From: Lactuca virosa
Lineage: Eukaryota > Streptophyta > Magnoliopsida > Asterales > Asteraceae
Assembly (NCBI GenBank): GCA_928212115.1
Contig: CAKMRJ010005634.1
Coordinates: 174,888,102 to 174,952,101, forward strand
Length of the DNA stretch: 64,000 bases
Direction: 5' to 3'
Shown one piece after another: positions 11,311-22,584 of the stretch (position 1 is the stretch's first letter; every line of letters begins with the position of its first letter). The notes under the pieces were generated by a model that was not told the DNA's origin, ran no database searches, and saw only the letters and a list, made by a program, of their open reading frames with translations. The translations under genes were made by a program, and so were the position numbers.

Positions 11311-13819
11311 TGAAGGTTTTGTTGGACCTTGTACAAAGGTGTGTGTGGGCCCTTAGCGTTGCTACACGGGATGCTAATCGCTATTATGTGACTTTTACTG
11401 ATGATTACAGTTAGATATGGGCTATTTACTTAATCAGCAATAGTCAAGAAACCTTTGAAAAGTAAAGAGTTTAAGCAGGAAGTGGAGAATCAATTGGGCA
11501 GGAACATCAAGATGGCTCCGATCCGATCGAGGAGGAGAGTATATTTAGCATTGAGTTCCTTGACTATCGTTAAGGAATGTGGGATTGTCTCACAATTGAC
11601 CCATCCCAGGACCCACAGTTGATGGGTAGCTGAGAGGGAGCGCAATCAAACCTTGTTGGATATGGTTCGTTCCATGATGATTCGAGCTTCGTTAACCAAA
11701 TCTCTTTCTGGGGGTATGCCTTAGAGACGCCGCCCATATCCTTAATCTAGTCCTACATACAAAAAAGGTTGCCAAACACCCTCACGAGATGTGGCTGGGA
11801 AAGTTCCCAATCTGGACCCATCAAGATTTGGGGTTGTGAAAGCTTTCGTGAGGCGTGAGACTCATGATAAGCTTGAACCTCGAGGTTGAGAGGTGTATTT
11901 CAATCGGTTACCCACAGAGATCCTTGGTTACCTCTTCTACAGACCCAGTGATAATGTGGTCTTTGTAGCAAGAAGAGGAGTCTTTCGTGAGAAGAAGAAT
12001 TCATAGCCAAGGGGACAGTGGGAGGCAATTGACCTGAAGAGCTTCAAGAGTCAAGTGGTAGAAGGAACCTCAATGCTATCGACCAACCTGAGGAGGAAAC
12101 TCATGTTGATCCGATAGATGAGTCTGTACCTCCAAGACGTTCCACTAGGGTGAGGAACACACCTGATTTTTATTATGGTTATCACTCACCACAGAAGGTG
12201 ATACATTTATTAGTGATAGTACACTAATAGATTTGGATGAACCTAATAACTACAGGTAAGCCATGGCAGGCCCTGAGTCTGCTAAATGGAAGGAGGCTAT
12301 GGGACAGCGAGATTCAGTCCATGTATGACAATCAAGTTTGGAACTTGGTTGACAATGTACCAGGTCGTAAGACAAGTTGGGTTGCAATGGATCTTCAAGA
12401 AGAAGAACCGACATGGTGGGAAGGTACACACTTATAAAGCGCGACTGGTTGCGAAGGGCTTTACTCAAACTCCGGAGTTGACTATGATGAGACCTTCTCA
12501 CAGTAGCTAAGATTAAGTCTATTAGAGTATTGTTAGCCATAGCTGCATTTCATGATTATGAATATGGCAAAATGGATGTCAAACCGCTTTCCTTAATGGA
12601 AAGTTGGCTGAGGATGTTTACATGCTCAACCAGAGGGGTTTTTGTCGATCTAAGATACCCTAATAACGTGGTTAGCTTGATAAATCATTTATGGATTGAA
12701 AACAAGCATCTCGCAGATGGAATCTTTGCTTTGATGAGAAAGTTCAAAGAGTTTGGCTTTTCTAGGAGTGAGGATGAGTCTTGTTGTGTATGTCAGGGCT
12801 AGTGGGAGCATAGTTAGCTTCTTGGTGTTGTATGTGGATGACAACATTCTCATAGGAAACGACGTCCCAACCTGCAGGAGGTTAAGTCCTGGCTTGGGAA
12901 GTGTTTCGCTATGAAGGACCTTGGGGAAGCTGCCTATATCCTAGGGATAAGATATTGAGAATAGGAGTAAGAGACTAATTGGACTTAGTCAAGTACTTAT
13001 GTGGATAAGGTACTGAAGAGGTCAGTATGCAAGATTCCCAAGAAAGGAGAATTACCAATCCAGAGTAATGCCAAGCTGAGTAAGACTCAGAGTCCGAGTA
13101 CAGAGGCTGAGATAGCTGAAATGAGTCATATACCATATGCTTCCGCTGTGGGCTCGATCATGTATGCTATGACTTGTACTCGCCCTGATGTGGCCTTTGC
13201 TTTGAGCATGGTCAGTAGATATCAAGGGAACCCCTGGCAAGGCACACTGGACAGCGTAAAGAACATTCTCAAGTATCTGCGAGGACTAAGGACGGGTCCT
13301 TACCCTCGGAGGCAGTGATGACTTGAGAGTGGAAGATATAGCGATGCTAGCTTCCAGACTGATAGGGATAATTTCCGCTCTCAGTCCGGCTGGGTCCTTT
13401 ATCCTAAATGGGGGGGGGCATTACTTGGAAAAGTTCCAAGCAAGGAGACAGTAGCTGATTCTACTTGTGAATCAGTACATAGCAGCAAGTGAAGCAACTA
13501 AGAGGCGATATGGCTAAGAACTCATTCATCGGAGACCTTGGAGTTGTACCAGCTATACAGGAGCCAATGGAAATTTTCTGTGACAATGAAAGTGCGGTTG
13601 CTTTGGCTAAGGAAACCGAGAGATCACGGGAGATCTAGGCACATTGACAGAAAATACCATTTCATCAGACATCGTAATAGAGAAGGACTCCTCATGGCTA
13701 AGAGGGTATCATCAGATGAGAACCCGGCAGATCCCCTCACGAAGGGACTGAGCAGGGTTAAGCATTTACAGCATGCGAGGCGCATTGGGCTGAGGGATGA
13801 TATTAGTTTCAATAATTAG
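11311..13819 (+). pseudogene. Second, indel-rich copy of element F integrase-RT-RNase H
   Basis: Corresponds stretch by stretch to 8218-10722 but with a single-base insertion or deletion every few tens of bases, many in homopolymers, breaking all frames. Recognisable blocks include the RT start (12337-12600), a damaged YVDD region (12830-12850), the CTRPDVAFALSMV block (13170-13210) and the RNase H end (13538-13819). The error pattern looks like unpolished long-read sequence rather than natural decay. I regard this as a duplicate of the same DNA, not a second element. Confidence 0.8.
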
Positions 13820-14668
13820 ATTCCTGAAACTTGTAAATTAATTGACATTTGATGATAAATAAAAGTTGTTATTGATTTATGAGTAAGGTGTTACTATCTT
13901 GTGTTGATTGTTTACTATGTTTCAATTTTGCATGTTTTACTTCCAGAATAATTATGTTATTATTCAAAACCATCCACAGTCAGTCAAAACTTTGGAAGTA
14001 AGTATTGATTTAAGACTGTCATGAATTTTGATTTGGCTTGTATGATTGGTCTAAAAGTGCTTTGGACAATGCAATGGTTGCTACAACATTCATGAGTACT
14101 CATAGGGCTGAGTATTGGATCCAACCCACGCTCACTTGCATCACTTCATGGAATTTATCTCGAGTGATCGTGAGACGGTAATATCATATAAATCTTCAAA
14201 CCTAGAGATATGAGTTGTTGACTATGAGTTGGTTATTCATTGATGTACGAAAACGCATTGGTAACTCGATGTTATAAAACGTGCCTTTGTGAATAATTCA
14301 ACAAAGATTAGTACAAGCATATCAGTCGAAGTTTATCTGTTCCTTCTAGAAATAGAAGCGATATCTGGGCCCCTCGATGATTGGTTTTGACCTATGTACC
14401 GGGCCCGGTCAGAACCTAATTGATGTGTTCAATTTAGTTCTATGTCGAAACAAATCAGAGATCGAGAAACAATGCTGGACAATAAGTAGACCATGTTCCA
14501 TGTGTTTTGTCCGGCTGATATCATGAGAACAGAGGATTATATGATCACTTATCTTAAAGGCGTATCATCATCATCTCATTCCGAGAGACTTTGAAAGAGC
14601 TACGATTGCTAGTCGGATTTTGAAGTCATATTTGCAAATATAGTTATTAGACTTATCCAAGGGGAGAC
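13820..14668 (+). other. 3' untranslated region of element F (second copy) and polypurine tract
   Basis: 13820-14394 repeats 10723-11297; 14395-14668 is the unique continuation that leads to the polypurine tract GGGGAGAC and the 3' LTR. Non-coding. Confidence 0.75.
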
Positions 14669-15444
14669 TGTTGGATTGTGTATAAGTCCATAACTTTATT
14701 TGGTATGTACTTGACCCGACCCGCATGGTCCATTTGGGTTGCATGGCATTGCAATACTTGGATAGACTAAATGAGAGAATAAGGCCACTTATCATTATTA
14801 ATATATTATAAGTTCTAATATATTAATAATAGTATTATTTAATTAGTATTGATCAAGTATTAATCTAGTATTAATTTGGTGATCAAAGTGAGACTAATTA
14901 AATATCTAGGGTTTGATTATGACAATCATCAAATCTTTTATGGTGGATTAATGATCCATGGTTTATGGGTTATGGATGTAACCATATGGAGCTCCATGGA
15001 TAGTCATGGGAGTTACAAAATCCATGGGTCATGGGAAATCAAGAGTCATGACAATTAAGGGCATCATGTGTAAACCCTAATTGTGACAACACTATAAAAG
15101 GAACCCTATGGCTAGCAAAATGAGTACCTAGTGGACATAGTGTTACTAGAGAGGGCATAACCAAATTTGAGTGCTAGAAGTATTCTCTCAAGTTATTCCA
15201 AGTCTTGTGGTGTTGTGTGAAGCATTTGAGGCACAACATTTGGGGTGCAGGCTCACGTCTTGAAGGAATCCAAGCAACAAGGTATGTATTTCTACTAGTT
15301 TTATGTTTTATGTAATCCCCATGCCATGCTAGTTAGGAAATAACCTTGAAAAAGAAATTTGCATGTATATAGAGAAAACATAGATTCAAGGTGATTAGGG
15401 TTGCATGTACACTTAGGAAGTGTTAGAATGCTTAAAACCCATCA
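14669..15444 (+). repeat. 3' LTR of element F (776 bp)
   Basis: Begins TGTTGGATTGTG and ends CCCATCA, followed by the target duplication ATCTA (15445-15449). It differs from the 5' LTR mainly by small indels, as expected if this side of the gap is of low sequence quality. Confidence 0.88.
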
Positions 15445-16587
15445 ATCTAAGCTTCTTAAACTCATACACCTTTACTTTGATAACTCATATGTGTGTCTGG
15501 ACTAATTCAGAACTTAAAACAATAAGTCCCAAATGTTCAGACTAATTGCTAAATCTCACAATTCGAACTATGAAGAGGGATACCGTAATCATAATCAAAT
15601 TTGAGAATGCAATTCACACAATCGCTATCTCCTTAAAATCTTCGTAGTGAAAGCATTTCCTCACGATCATTTTCATGAAGCGGAGAGAAACCTTATCACT
15701 TAGATTTTATGGTCTATGCGTTCCTATCCATGCAAATTTGTCATAACCATTATCACAAGACAATGTTTAAATCCAAACTCATATGGACTAAACTTGTTCA
15801 ATCTTTATTTCTTGCCATCTGGCAGCACATGGGCCTACCATTGCTTCAAAGTTGTTCAGCAGCTCACCCATACAGATAATTAAACTTTCATCGATTAAGG
15901 TGCTTTGCCTTTATGCATTCAAATAAGAACTCATAGAACTCACATGCATAGTCAACTCAACTGGAATGGCACAGAAACAAGAATACGTCAACACGACAGG
16001 TTATAAACCTCAAATCGTGTGCCAATGATTAATAATAGGTTTACTCTTGATTAGTTCTTGAAACGTTTCAAGATCATTTAGACTCCCACTGACCTCTTGA
16101 CATATAAGATTCTCTTGTCAAAAAACATTCCTTGACAAACAAATATTCAAGAGTTAGTGCGGGTTCCTATCAAGACAAAACCACAACACACGATTGGTCT
16201 TAGTTGGTCTTTGTCTTATCCAAGACATCACAACTTACCAATTTCAAACATGCAGGACTAAGAAACATTTCTGCTCCACATTTGATGATGTGTTATAAAC
16301 CTACTTACGACATGTCACTCAATACACAATCTTGGAGTACGACTCTAAGACTTGATTTTGGAACGAAGTATGATTCACCTTTTGATTTAACCATTCAACA
16401 ATTTCTGATTCCTCTTCTTAGCCATACTAGTGCACTAAGGTGTTCTTAGAGGATCAATTGTGACACGGTTTCATAATCACTAGGTTAATCACAAAACACA
16501 TAATTAAGTACTCTCCCTTCTTTTCAGATTGGAGAAACTTTTATCTTTCTGCCTAATTGATTCTTCCTATTCGTTCTGCTTTACATT
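15445..16587 (-). other. Internal non-coding region of element G (middle)
   Basis: Continues element G on the minus strand between insertions F and H. Contains one reverse copy of GATTACGG(C/T)ATCCCTCTTC at 15572-15590. No convincing coding sequence; similar material is found in element E on the plus strand (51700-53000). ACATT at 16583-16587 is the left target duplication of H. Confidence 0.65.
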
Positions 16588-17019
16588 TGTTGGGTCAAAA
16601 ATATGGTTTATACTTTGCTTTTCTAGGCAATTGTATTTTTAGTCTAGGACCGTAAACATCCTTGGTGTTTGCGGTTAGATGTGTTCACGGGTGTGTTCAC
16701 GGCCAGGTTGTGTTTACGGCCGTGAACCTGTTCATGGCCCATGTTCCATATAAATAAATGTTAGGTGGGTGAGGAGTGTACGGTCGAGAGGAGCTTAAGT
16801 TTGTGAAACTCAAGGTGTTTTAGAGAGAGAAGAACTAGTGTGTGTGTGTGTACTATGTGTATGGAGCATCATTCTATTCATTGAATACATCATAGATTCA
16901 CTTATTCTTCTTCTTCTTCTTCTTCTTCTTCTCTATTTTGATCTGGCATCATCCGTTTGATTGGGATTCCGCACCATCAAACCGATCTGATTGATACACA
17001 AGCAGATTTGAGACTTACA
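16588..17019 (+). repeat. 5' LTR of element H (432 bp)
   Basis: TGTTGGG...CTTACA. Contains a TATA box TATAAATA (16749-16756), GT and TTC microsatellites, and one full unit of the palindrome-containing CGGCCGTGAACC repeat. Confidence 0.87.
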
Positions 17020-17021
17020 AG

Positions 17022-17033
17022 TGGTATCAGAGC
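17022..17033 (+). promoter_or_regulatory. Primer binding site, element H (tRNA-iMet)
   Basis: TGGTATCAGAGC two bases after the 5' LTR. Confidence 0.88.
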
Positions 17034-17948
17034 TTGGTTGTATCAATCAATTTTGTCAGATCTGGAGCGTATTTTATCTTATTTTTGAAGGATTTTTGCG
17101 TTTTTGGATAGATATTTGAAAATTAGGGGGGGTTGTTCTTTGCATTTTTCATAAAAACGAGTTTTTGATCGAGTTTTGGAGCAAAAATGGTGAAAAACGT
17201 CGTTTTTTTCGTATCTGAAGCAGTGTTTACGGCCCGGAAGAAGGGTTCACGACCATTGAAGCTTTCTCGGCCGAAGAATCGTTTGCGGCTAGGGTTTCTC
17301 GGCGGCGGCCGTAATCACGAATTAGGGTTTCTCGGACGTTTACGGCTCAACAGTGTTTCCGGTCAGCCTTGTTCTCGGTCCAACAACACCTCGGCCCAGC
17401 AGCGTGTTCAACCCAATGACGTTTCGGGCTTCTGAAGTTCTCGGCCTCGCACCTCGACGATCTCGGCGAGCATCCTCGCACGTCCTCGCATCAGCTTCTT
17501 ATTAAAAAAATTTTGGGGGTTGCGTGGATTCGAACTCGGGTGCTTTGCTTCATCATTTCAGCACCTTACCAACTCATCTAGCAAGCACCTTGTTCAAACC
17601 TTCGCGATTTAATTCATAAGGACTCCCATTCGAACCCAATTTCGCATTTTTAACATATTTTGCCCAAAAATCAAATTTTCAAAATTTTCAAATCCATTTT
17701 CAACCAAAAAGATTAGTTTTTAATTTTTGACTTTTATTTTTGACTTTTTCCTTAAAAAATTGACTTTGACTTTCAAGTTTGACCTTTGACTTTCAAGTTT
17801 GATCTTTGACTTTAAATTTTGACTTTCTCGTTTTACTTTCAAATTTTCAAATTTAGCTTTTCGGTTTGACTTTTAAGTTTGATTTTTTAAATTTGACTTT
17901 TAAAGTTGACTTTTGAGGTTTTAAGTCAAAGGGCATATTTTTAAAACA
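17034..17948 (+). other. Leader of element H with antisense tRNA-like segment
   Basis: Non-coding leader. 17515-17590 on the minus strand has an A-box-like TAGATGAGTTGGTAA (rc of 17566-17580) and a B-box-like GAGTTCGAATCC (rc of 17527-17538), spaced as in tRNA-derived sequences. 17715-17930 is a degenerate repeat of TTGACTTTCAAGTTTGAC. Confidence 0.6.
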
Positions 17949-19210
17949 ATGAGTTCCTCAAAAATCCCGGACACTGAAATTTCGTGTTCTCAAGCATGCA
18001 TTGATAAAGTTAAAAACTTACGTGAACACATCGATTTATTAAAAAGAGAAAATGAGGAACTTAAATATGAGGGGTACCAACTTAGGAAGGCCTGAAACCA
18101 TTAAAAGAACAACTAGAGGCCAAGACTAAGGACTTTGGGAAATTACAGGCAGAGTACAGTGACAAGTGTGTCCATTATAGATATCTTAAGAAAGATTTTG
18201 ATGTTGTGACTGCCGAACTTGATGCATTAAAAGCAAAATATAAAGATGCTCAATTCAACTTTAAGAAATTTGATGTGTCAAGTGAGGTAGTTGTGTCCAT
18301 GATAGAAAAATAATTAACATTTAAAGATAATCAAAACAATGGTCTAGCGTATCATGATGTTCCACCTCCTTTTAATGATCACTACACTTTCACCCCTCTG
18401 ACTAAGGAAGAAATTGAAAATGAAGCACACCTTAAGTATGGCCTACCCCCTGCTTCAGCTTCAGTTAAGACTGAACAATCAGAGCCAACTGAGGGTGTTG
18501 AGGTGAAGAATTCTAATATTTCTACTTCTTGTGCAGGTAAAGTAGCGGAAGATGAGAACAAGGAGAATATTGATGAACAAACCAATGTCTCCTTGAACTT
18601 TGAACCTGTTGCTTCTAACTCAGTCACTCCTAACAAACCTGTTGTTGAGAAATACAGGCCACCAATTCCAGTGAAACAGAGTGCCTGTTGCAAGTGTGCT
18701 TGTGGGAACAATAAAAGACAAGGCAAGAACATGAAACCAGGGGCAGGAAGAAACAACTTCCCAGTGAAGAAAAATACATGTTTTAACTGTGGAACACCTG
18801 GACACATTGCCAGAAATTGTCCAAATCGCGCATACGTTCCCTACTACGCACAAGGCTGGCAGAACGCACAAAGTGGGAGATTCTCCAAAGGAAATCATTC
18901 GAGGTCACATTTGCGCTATGGTGACTGGAACGCTCACAAGGCCAAGAATCCAACTCCCAAGAACAAGAAGGGAATGCCGGCCAAGAAGTCCAATCCAAGA
19001 TATGCTCCAGTGAACACAAGATCAGTTAGCTCAAAGTTATCTCGAAGATCGGCTTCAAGTTCAAAATCAAGTGCTGAGGCACCCATCCGATCCAACAAGA
19101 AATGGGTTAAACCCAACTACATATGGGTACCGAAGGTTCACTCTCCCAAATCTTCTAATGATTATAACGTTTCTTCATCTTCTGTTTGTGATAACCAGGA
19201 TATGTATTAG
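17949..19210 (+). pseudogene. Copia-type gag with zinc knuckle (element H), broken
   Basis: Starts MSSSKIPDTE at 17949. Heptad-like Leu/Lys/Glu sequence (about 18000-18270) predicts a coiled coil, interrupted by a frameshift near 18093 and a TAA near 18311. The open part 18503-19210 has an acidic region, a Cys-rich CCKCACGN, the canonical CCHC knuckle CFNCGTPGHIARNCP (about 18778-18822), then a long basic Lys/Arg/Ser tail ending with NYIWVPK. The layout (coiled coil, knuckle, basic tail, WVPK) resembles the Gag of Asteraceae copia elements; a Sirevirus-like origin is possible but not shown. Confidence 0.75.
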
Positions 19211-19318
19211 GAGAAAGTATCTTGCGTAGACGATAAAGGTCTACCCAACTTCAAAATGGACTGGGTTCCAAAGACCAACTGATATCGCTCTGTGTCGGAA
19301 CTACTATGGAGGGATATC

Positions 19319-19480
19319 ATCAGACTTTGGTTTGTTGGTAGTGGCTGTTCCAGGCACATGATAGGAGGCATCTCTCAACTGTCCAACATTCAGAACTTTG
19401 TTTGAGAGTATGTGTCCTTTGCGGGAGAAGGGAAGAAAGGAAAGGATCACACATGGGGTTTGTGCTTAACAATGTGAAGA
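19319..19480 (+). pseudogene. Copia protease remnant (element H)
   Basis: Shortly after gag, a translated stretch reads LWFVGSGCSRHMIGG, matching the copia protease start (consensus W-hydrophobic-x-D-S-G-C-S-x-H-M) with the catalytic Asp replaced by Gly. It then decays with stops. No integrase or RT follows, so pol was deleted just downstream of protease. Confidence 0.6.
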
Positions 19481-19994
19481 ATTTTCGGATCTGTTCTGAG
19501 ACTATGCGTGTTATTCTCAGACCTTCTGGATGCAAATTCAATCGGTGACTTACGGTTTGAGTTTTCTTCTCGATACTCCTGAGTTTCTCTTACATTGATT
19601 CATTTCAAAGACAAATTTCTTTAATTTCCTTATATGTATTTCTTTAGCAGGCGTTTTTTGGAAGTGATAGCGGGCAGTCTAAATCATGTGTAAGGGACTG
19701 AATTTGAACTCTGTCTAGACTCTGTGTTCAATGTGCTGGTAGGCACGAAGGATTTGATAGTGTGGATTTAGATAGGATTGTTTGGACTGACCATACGACG
19801 CTCGGGTAGATTGAGCAGTGAGATAAACACGGGAATCAACGGGATACACTAAATTAATACGCATCTAGAACTGTGGCTTAACTTTTCCTTGATGTTCGGA
19901 CTTATGTCCTTAATTCTGGTTCTGATAGGGCAACTGGGGGGTTCTGATAAAGTAGGTCTGTAGGAAATTATTTTCTTGCTTTCTATCTGTCAGT

Positions 19995-20248
19995 CATATG
20001 TTGCTTCCTCTGCGTGATTGGAAGAGATCCGACCTGGAATGCAACATATGCAACTCTATTTCTACGCACCTCTTTATCTATGAAATTCTTTCTATCTGTT
20101 GGCCATATGTTGTCCCCTCTGCATGATCGGAAGATCCGACCTGGGACACAGCATATGCACCCTATTATCTCAATCCCTCTGTCTCTGTTAGTCATATGTT
20201 GTCCCCTCTGTGTGATTGAAAGAGATCCGACCTGGGACACAACATATG
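19995..20248 (+). repeat. Three tandem inverted-repeat (hairpin) units in element H
   Basis: Units at 19995-20050, 20104-20157 and 20193-20248. Each starts CATATGTTG and ends with the complement (CAACATATG, or AGCATATG in unit 2), with ~35-40 bases between that include a conserved GATCCGACCTGG. The inner stem is TTCC/GGAA in unit 1 and TCCC/GGGA in unit 3, so pairing is kept despite base change. Spacing is about 109 and 89 bases. Probably an RNA structure of the element; function unknown. Confidence 0.7.
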
Positions 20249-21396
20249 CACCTATTTCTAAATCTGACTTCCTCCTTAATAATTGTTTACTCACCTAAAG
20301 TAAGCAGTTCTTTGGAAGTTCTTGATAACCAGGGTATATCGGGAAGTGGGGAACACGTTCTAGTGCAACTAAAATTGAACCATTTAGAGGTTGTTTGTAG
20401 ATCTCGATGCTTAATTTAAGTGGACAACAATACCCGTGGTCGTCGTCAGCTAAATGGTATATTTGAAAATTTTGTCGATAACCTTCGTGTTTAAGTGGAC
20501 CATAATACCGACAATTGATCAGATCTATTTATGAAGGTGAAGGTACTGATAAACAAAGTTAAGACTGTCTCACAACATTGATCCCAAATATTTTTGTTTT
20601 TTGTTAAATTTGTTCATAGTTTTTCTCTATGCACAAATTTACGGGGAGAATTAAAAAAAAAATTCAAAAATCAAACAAAAATCAGAAAATTAAAACTCCA
20701 AAAATAGTGTTATATTCTATTTTATTTCTTGTTCTGAAAAATCAAAAATCCAAAAATATTTTTGTTTCTGTTTTTATTTTTCCAGAAAATATGAAAAATT
20801 CAAAAATATTGTGTGCTAAGTTTTCTTTTAGTTTTCTTTTGTCTTGAAAAATGAATTCAGATGTAGATGAAATTCATGGAATCTGTGTCGAAAATTTCTA
20901 AGCCAAGGCTTCGTCCATGATCATTGAAGAATTCTCATTCAAAGGAGCAAGAAATGAAGATTATTCTTTCAACATTCAATCCTTCAACCCCAGAAGCAAG
21001 GTGAAGTTGTACTTGAAGATTATGTGACAGATTGCATTGAAACCTCCTCAATCAATTTGCTGCTATCTATGAACCTGCTGCAGTGATCCAGAAGATTATT
21101 TTTCTCTGGTATTCTCTCTGAAGATTCTCAAGCTGAAAGCGCTATCTTTCAAGAATCTTTTCAAGAAGCCTCTTCACCCAATGTGTGTTCAGAGTCAAAT
21201 TTTGAAGAAAACCCCAACTACTCAAGATGAAGTCATTCATTGAAGATTCATCAAGTTCATCTTGAAGTTGTGAAGAATTTGAAGATTAATGTTGAAGCCA
21301 AGTTCCCAATGAAGATTAACAAGAAAGGTCAGCTACCTTTTTAGGGGGAGTTTGTTGGGTCAGTTAGAAAAGAAAGCTATAAACCAAGGGGGAGAT
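20249..21396 (+). other. Non-coding 3' internal region of element H
   Basis: A/T-rich with short repeats of AAAAATCAAA type (20630-20860), then a stretch rich in GAAGATT (20900-21330), and the polypurine tract before the 3' LTR. No pol coding sequence recognised. Confidence 0.65.
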
Positions 21397-21857
21397 TGTT
21401 GGGTAGAAAATATGGTTTATACTTTGCTTTTCTAGGCAATTGTATTTTTAGTCTAGGACCGTAAACATCCTTGGTGTTTGCGGTTAGATGTGTTCACGGG
21501 TGTGTTCACCGCCAGGTTGTGTTTACGGCCGTGAACTGGTTCACGGCCGTGAACCTGTTCACGGCCGTGAACCTGTTCACGGCCCATGTTCCATGTAAAT
21601 AAAGGTTAGGTGGGTGAGGAATGTACGGTCGAGAGGAGCTTAAGTGTGTGAAACTCAAGGTGTTTTAGAGAGAGAAGAACTAGTGTGTGTGTGTGTGTAC
21701 TATGTGTATGGAGCATCATTCTATTCATTGAATACATCATAGATTCACTTATTCTTCTTCTTCTTCTTCTCTATTTTGATCTGGCGTCATCCGTTTGATT
21801 GGGAGTCCGTACCATCAAACAGATCTGATTGATACACAAGCAAATTTGGGACTTACA
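21397..21857 (+). repeat. 3' LTR of element H (461 bp)
   Basis: Same ends as the 5' LTR. Longer mainly because the palindromic unit GTTCACGGCCGTGAAC is expanded (21528-21580). The TATA box is mutated to TGTAAATA. Confidence 0.87.
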
Positions 21858-22584
21858 ACATTGAAACTTTTTCAATGATTCAGAATCACACTTAATCTTT
21901 TAAGTATAACCATGTTTACTAAACTTTTAGTAAATCACGACAGATAGTCTTATTGTTCTTTGTGGTGGACCTGACCAATGCACAACATTGTGTACTGGAC
22001 ACTTTAGTCCTTCACTTGACTCACATCCATATGTGAACAAGGAATTAGTCTCAATTTCCCAAATATGAAGGTTCTCATTCATCATACGATGCAAGTCGCA
22101 TGATTCCAAGTTTCTATCCAAATTGAAAATTGGGTGATGAGAATCTTTCCTTATTTCGAAAATTTCTGACACTACCACAAATATCATAATTAAGAATCAC
22201 ATCCATTTCAGTATTGCCAACAATAGAAACATACAAACATCAATTTTCACAAATTCCATTGCAAGGATATAAATAAGACAAAACCAAAATTTATTTTATT
22301 GATAAAAATGCGGAAAAAATTGTCCTTACAATCGCAATTACAAATGAAAACTATGTAAATATTCCTAAGCAATCCATCCTAACTCTTCTAATTAGCAGCT
22401 CAAAAATCCGATCTTCGAACCATGCGATCGAAATTCATTTCTTCGTGATCAGACTCAGCTCACTCTTCCTTTTAAGCTTCCTTTCTTTTATTAGATCCTA
22501 CAAAACATCAAAATGTAATCGTATCACATCATGTATTAAGAATCTAAAAATAGGAACTTAATAGAGTTAGATAGTGGATTTACC
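21858..22584 (-). other. Internal region of element G just downstream of its gag
   Basis: Minus-strand continuation of G after gag. The corresponding stretch of E (51300-51840) is also non-coding. No pol domains found. ACATT at 21858-21862 is the right target duplication of H. Confidence 0.6.

Larger units (their letters stand above)
4411..15444 (+). mobile_element. Element F: Ty1/copia element, autonomous type, with internal assembly duplication
   Basis: Two LTRs (4411-5191 and 14669-15444), primer site, leader, gag-PR-IN-RT-RNase H in copia order, and a GGGGAGAC polypurine tract just before the 3' LTR. Flanked by the 5-bp target duplication ATCTA (4406-4410 and 15445-15449). The apparent 11.0 kb is inflated: 11311-14394 repeats 8218-11297 across a 13-N gap. 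A single copy would make the element near 7.9 kb. Frameshifts and stops in gag and protease mean this copy is not active as read. Confidence 0.9.
16588..21857 (+). mobile_element. Element H: gag-only copia-like element
   Basis: LTRs 16588-17019 and 21397-21857, tRNA-iMet primer site, polypurine tract (AACCAAGGGGGAGA near 21381-21395) and target duplication ACATT (16583-16587 and 21858-21862). It encodes a damaged gag and a protease remnant but no integrase, RT or RNase H, so it would depend on another element. It inserted into element G. Confidence 0.88.

Noticed and set aside
11311..14394. A second, older copia element next to F
   Set aside because: It has no LTR or TSD of its own, starts at the N gap, and its differences are mostly single-base indels, so an assembly duplicate is more likely.
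17515..17590. A functional tRNA gene on the minus strand
   Set aside because: A and B boxes are present but the T stem and acceptor do not pair adequately; kept only as a tRNA-like remnant.
18382..18807. Open frame on the minus strand (141 codons)
   Set aside because: Lies antisense to the zinc-knuckle gag of element H; no recognisable domain.
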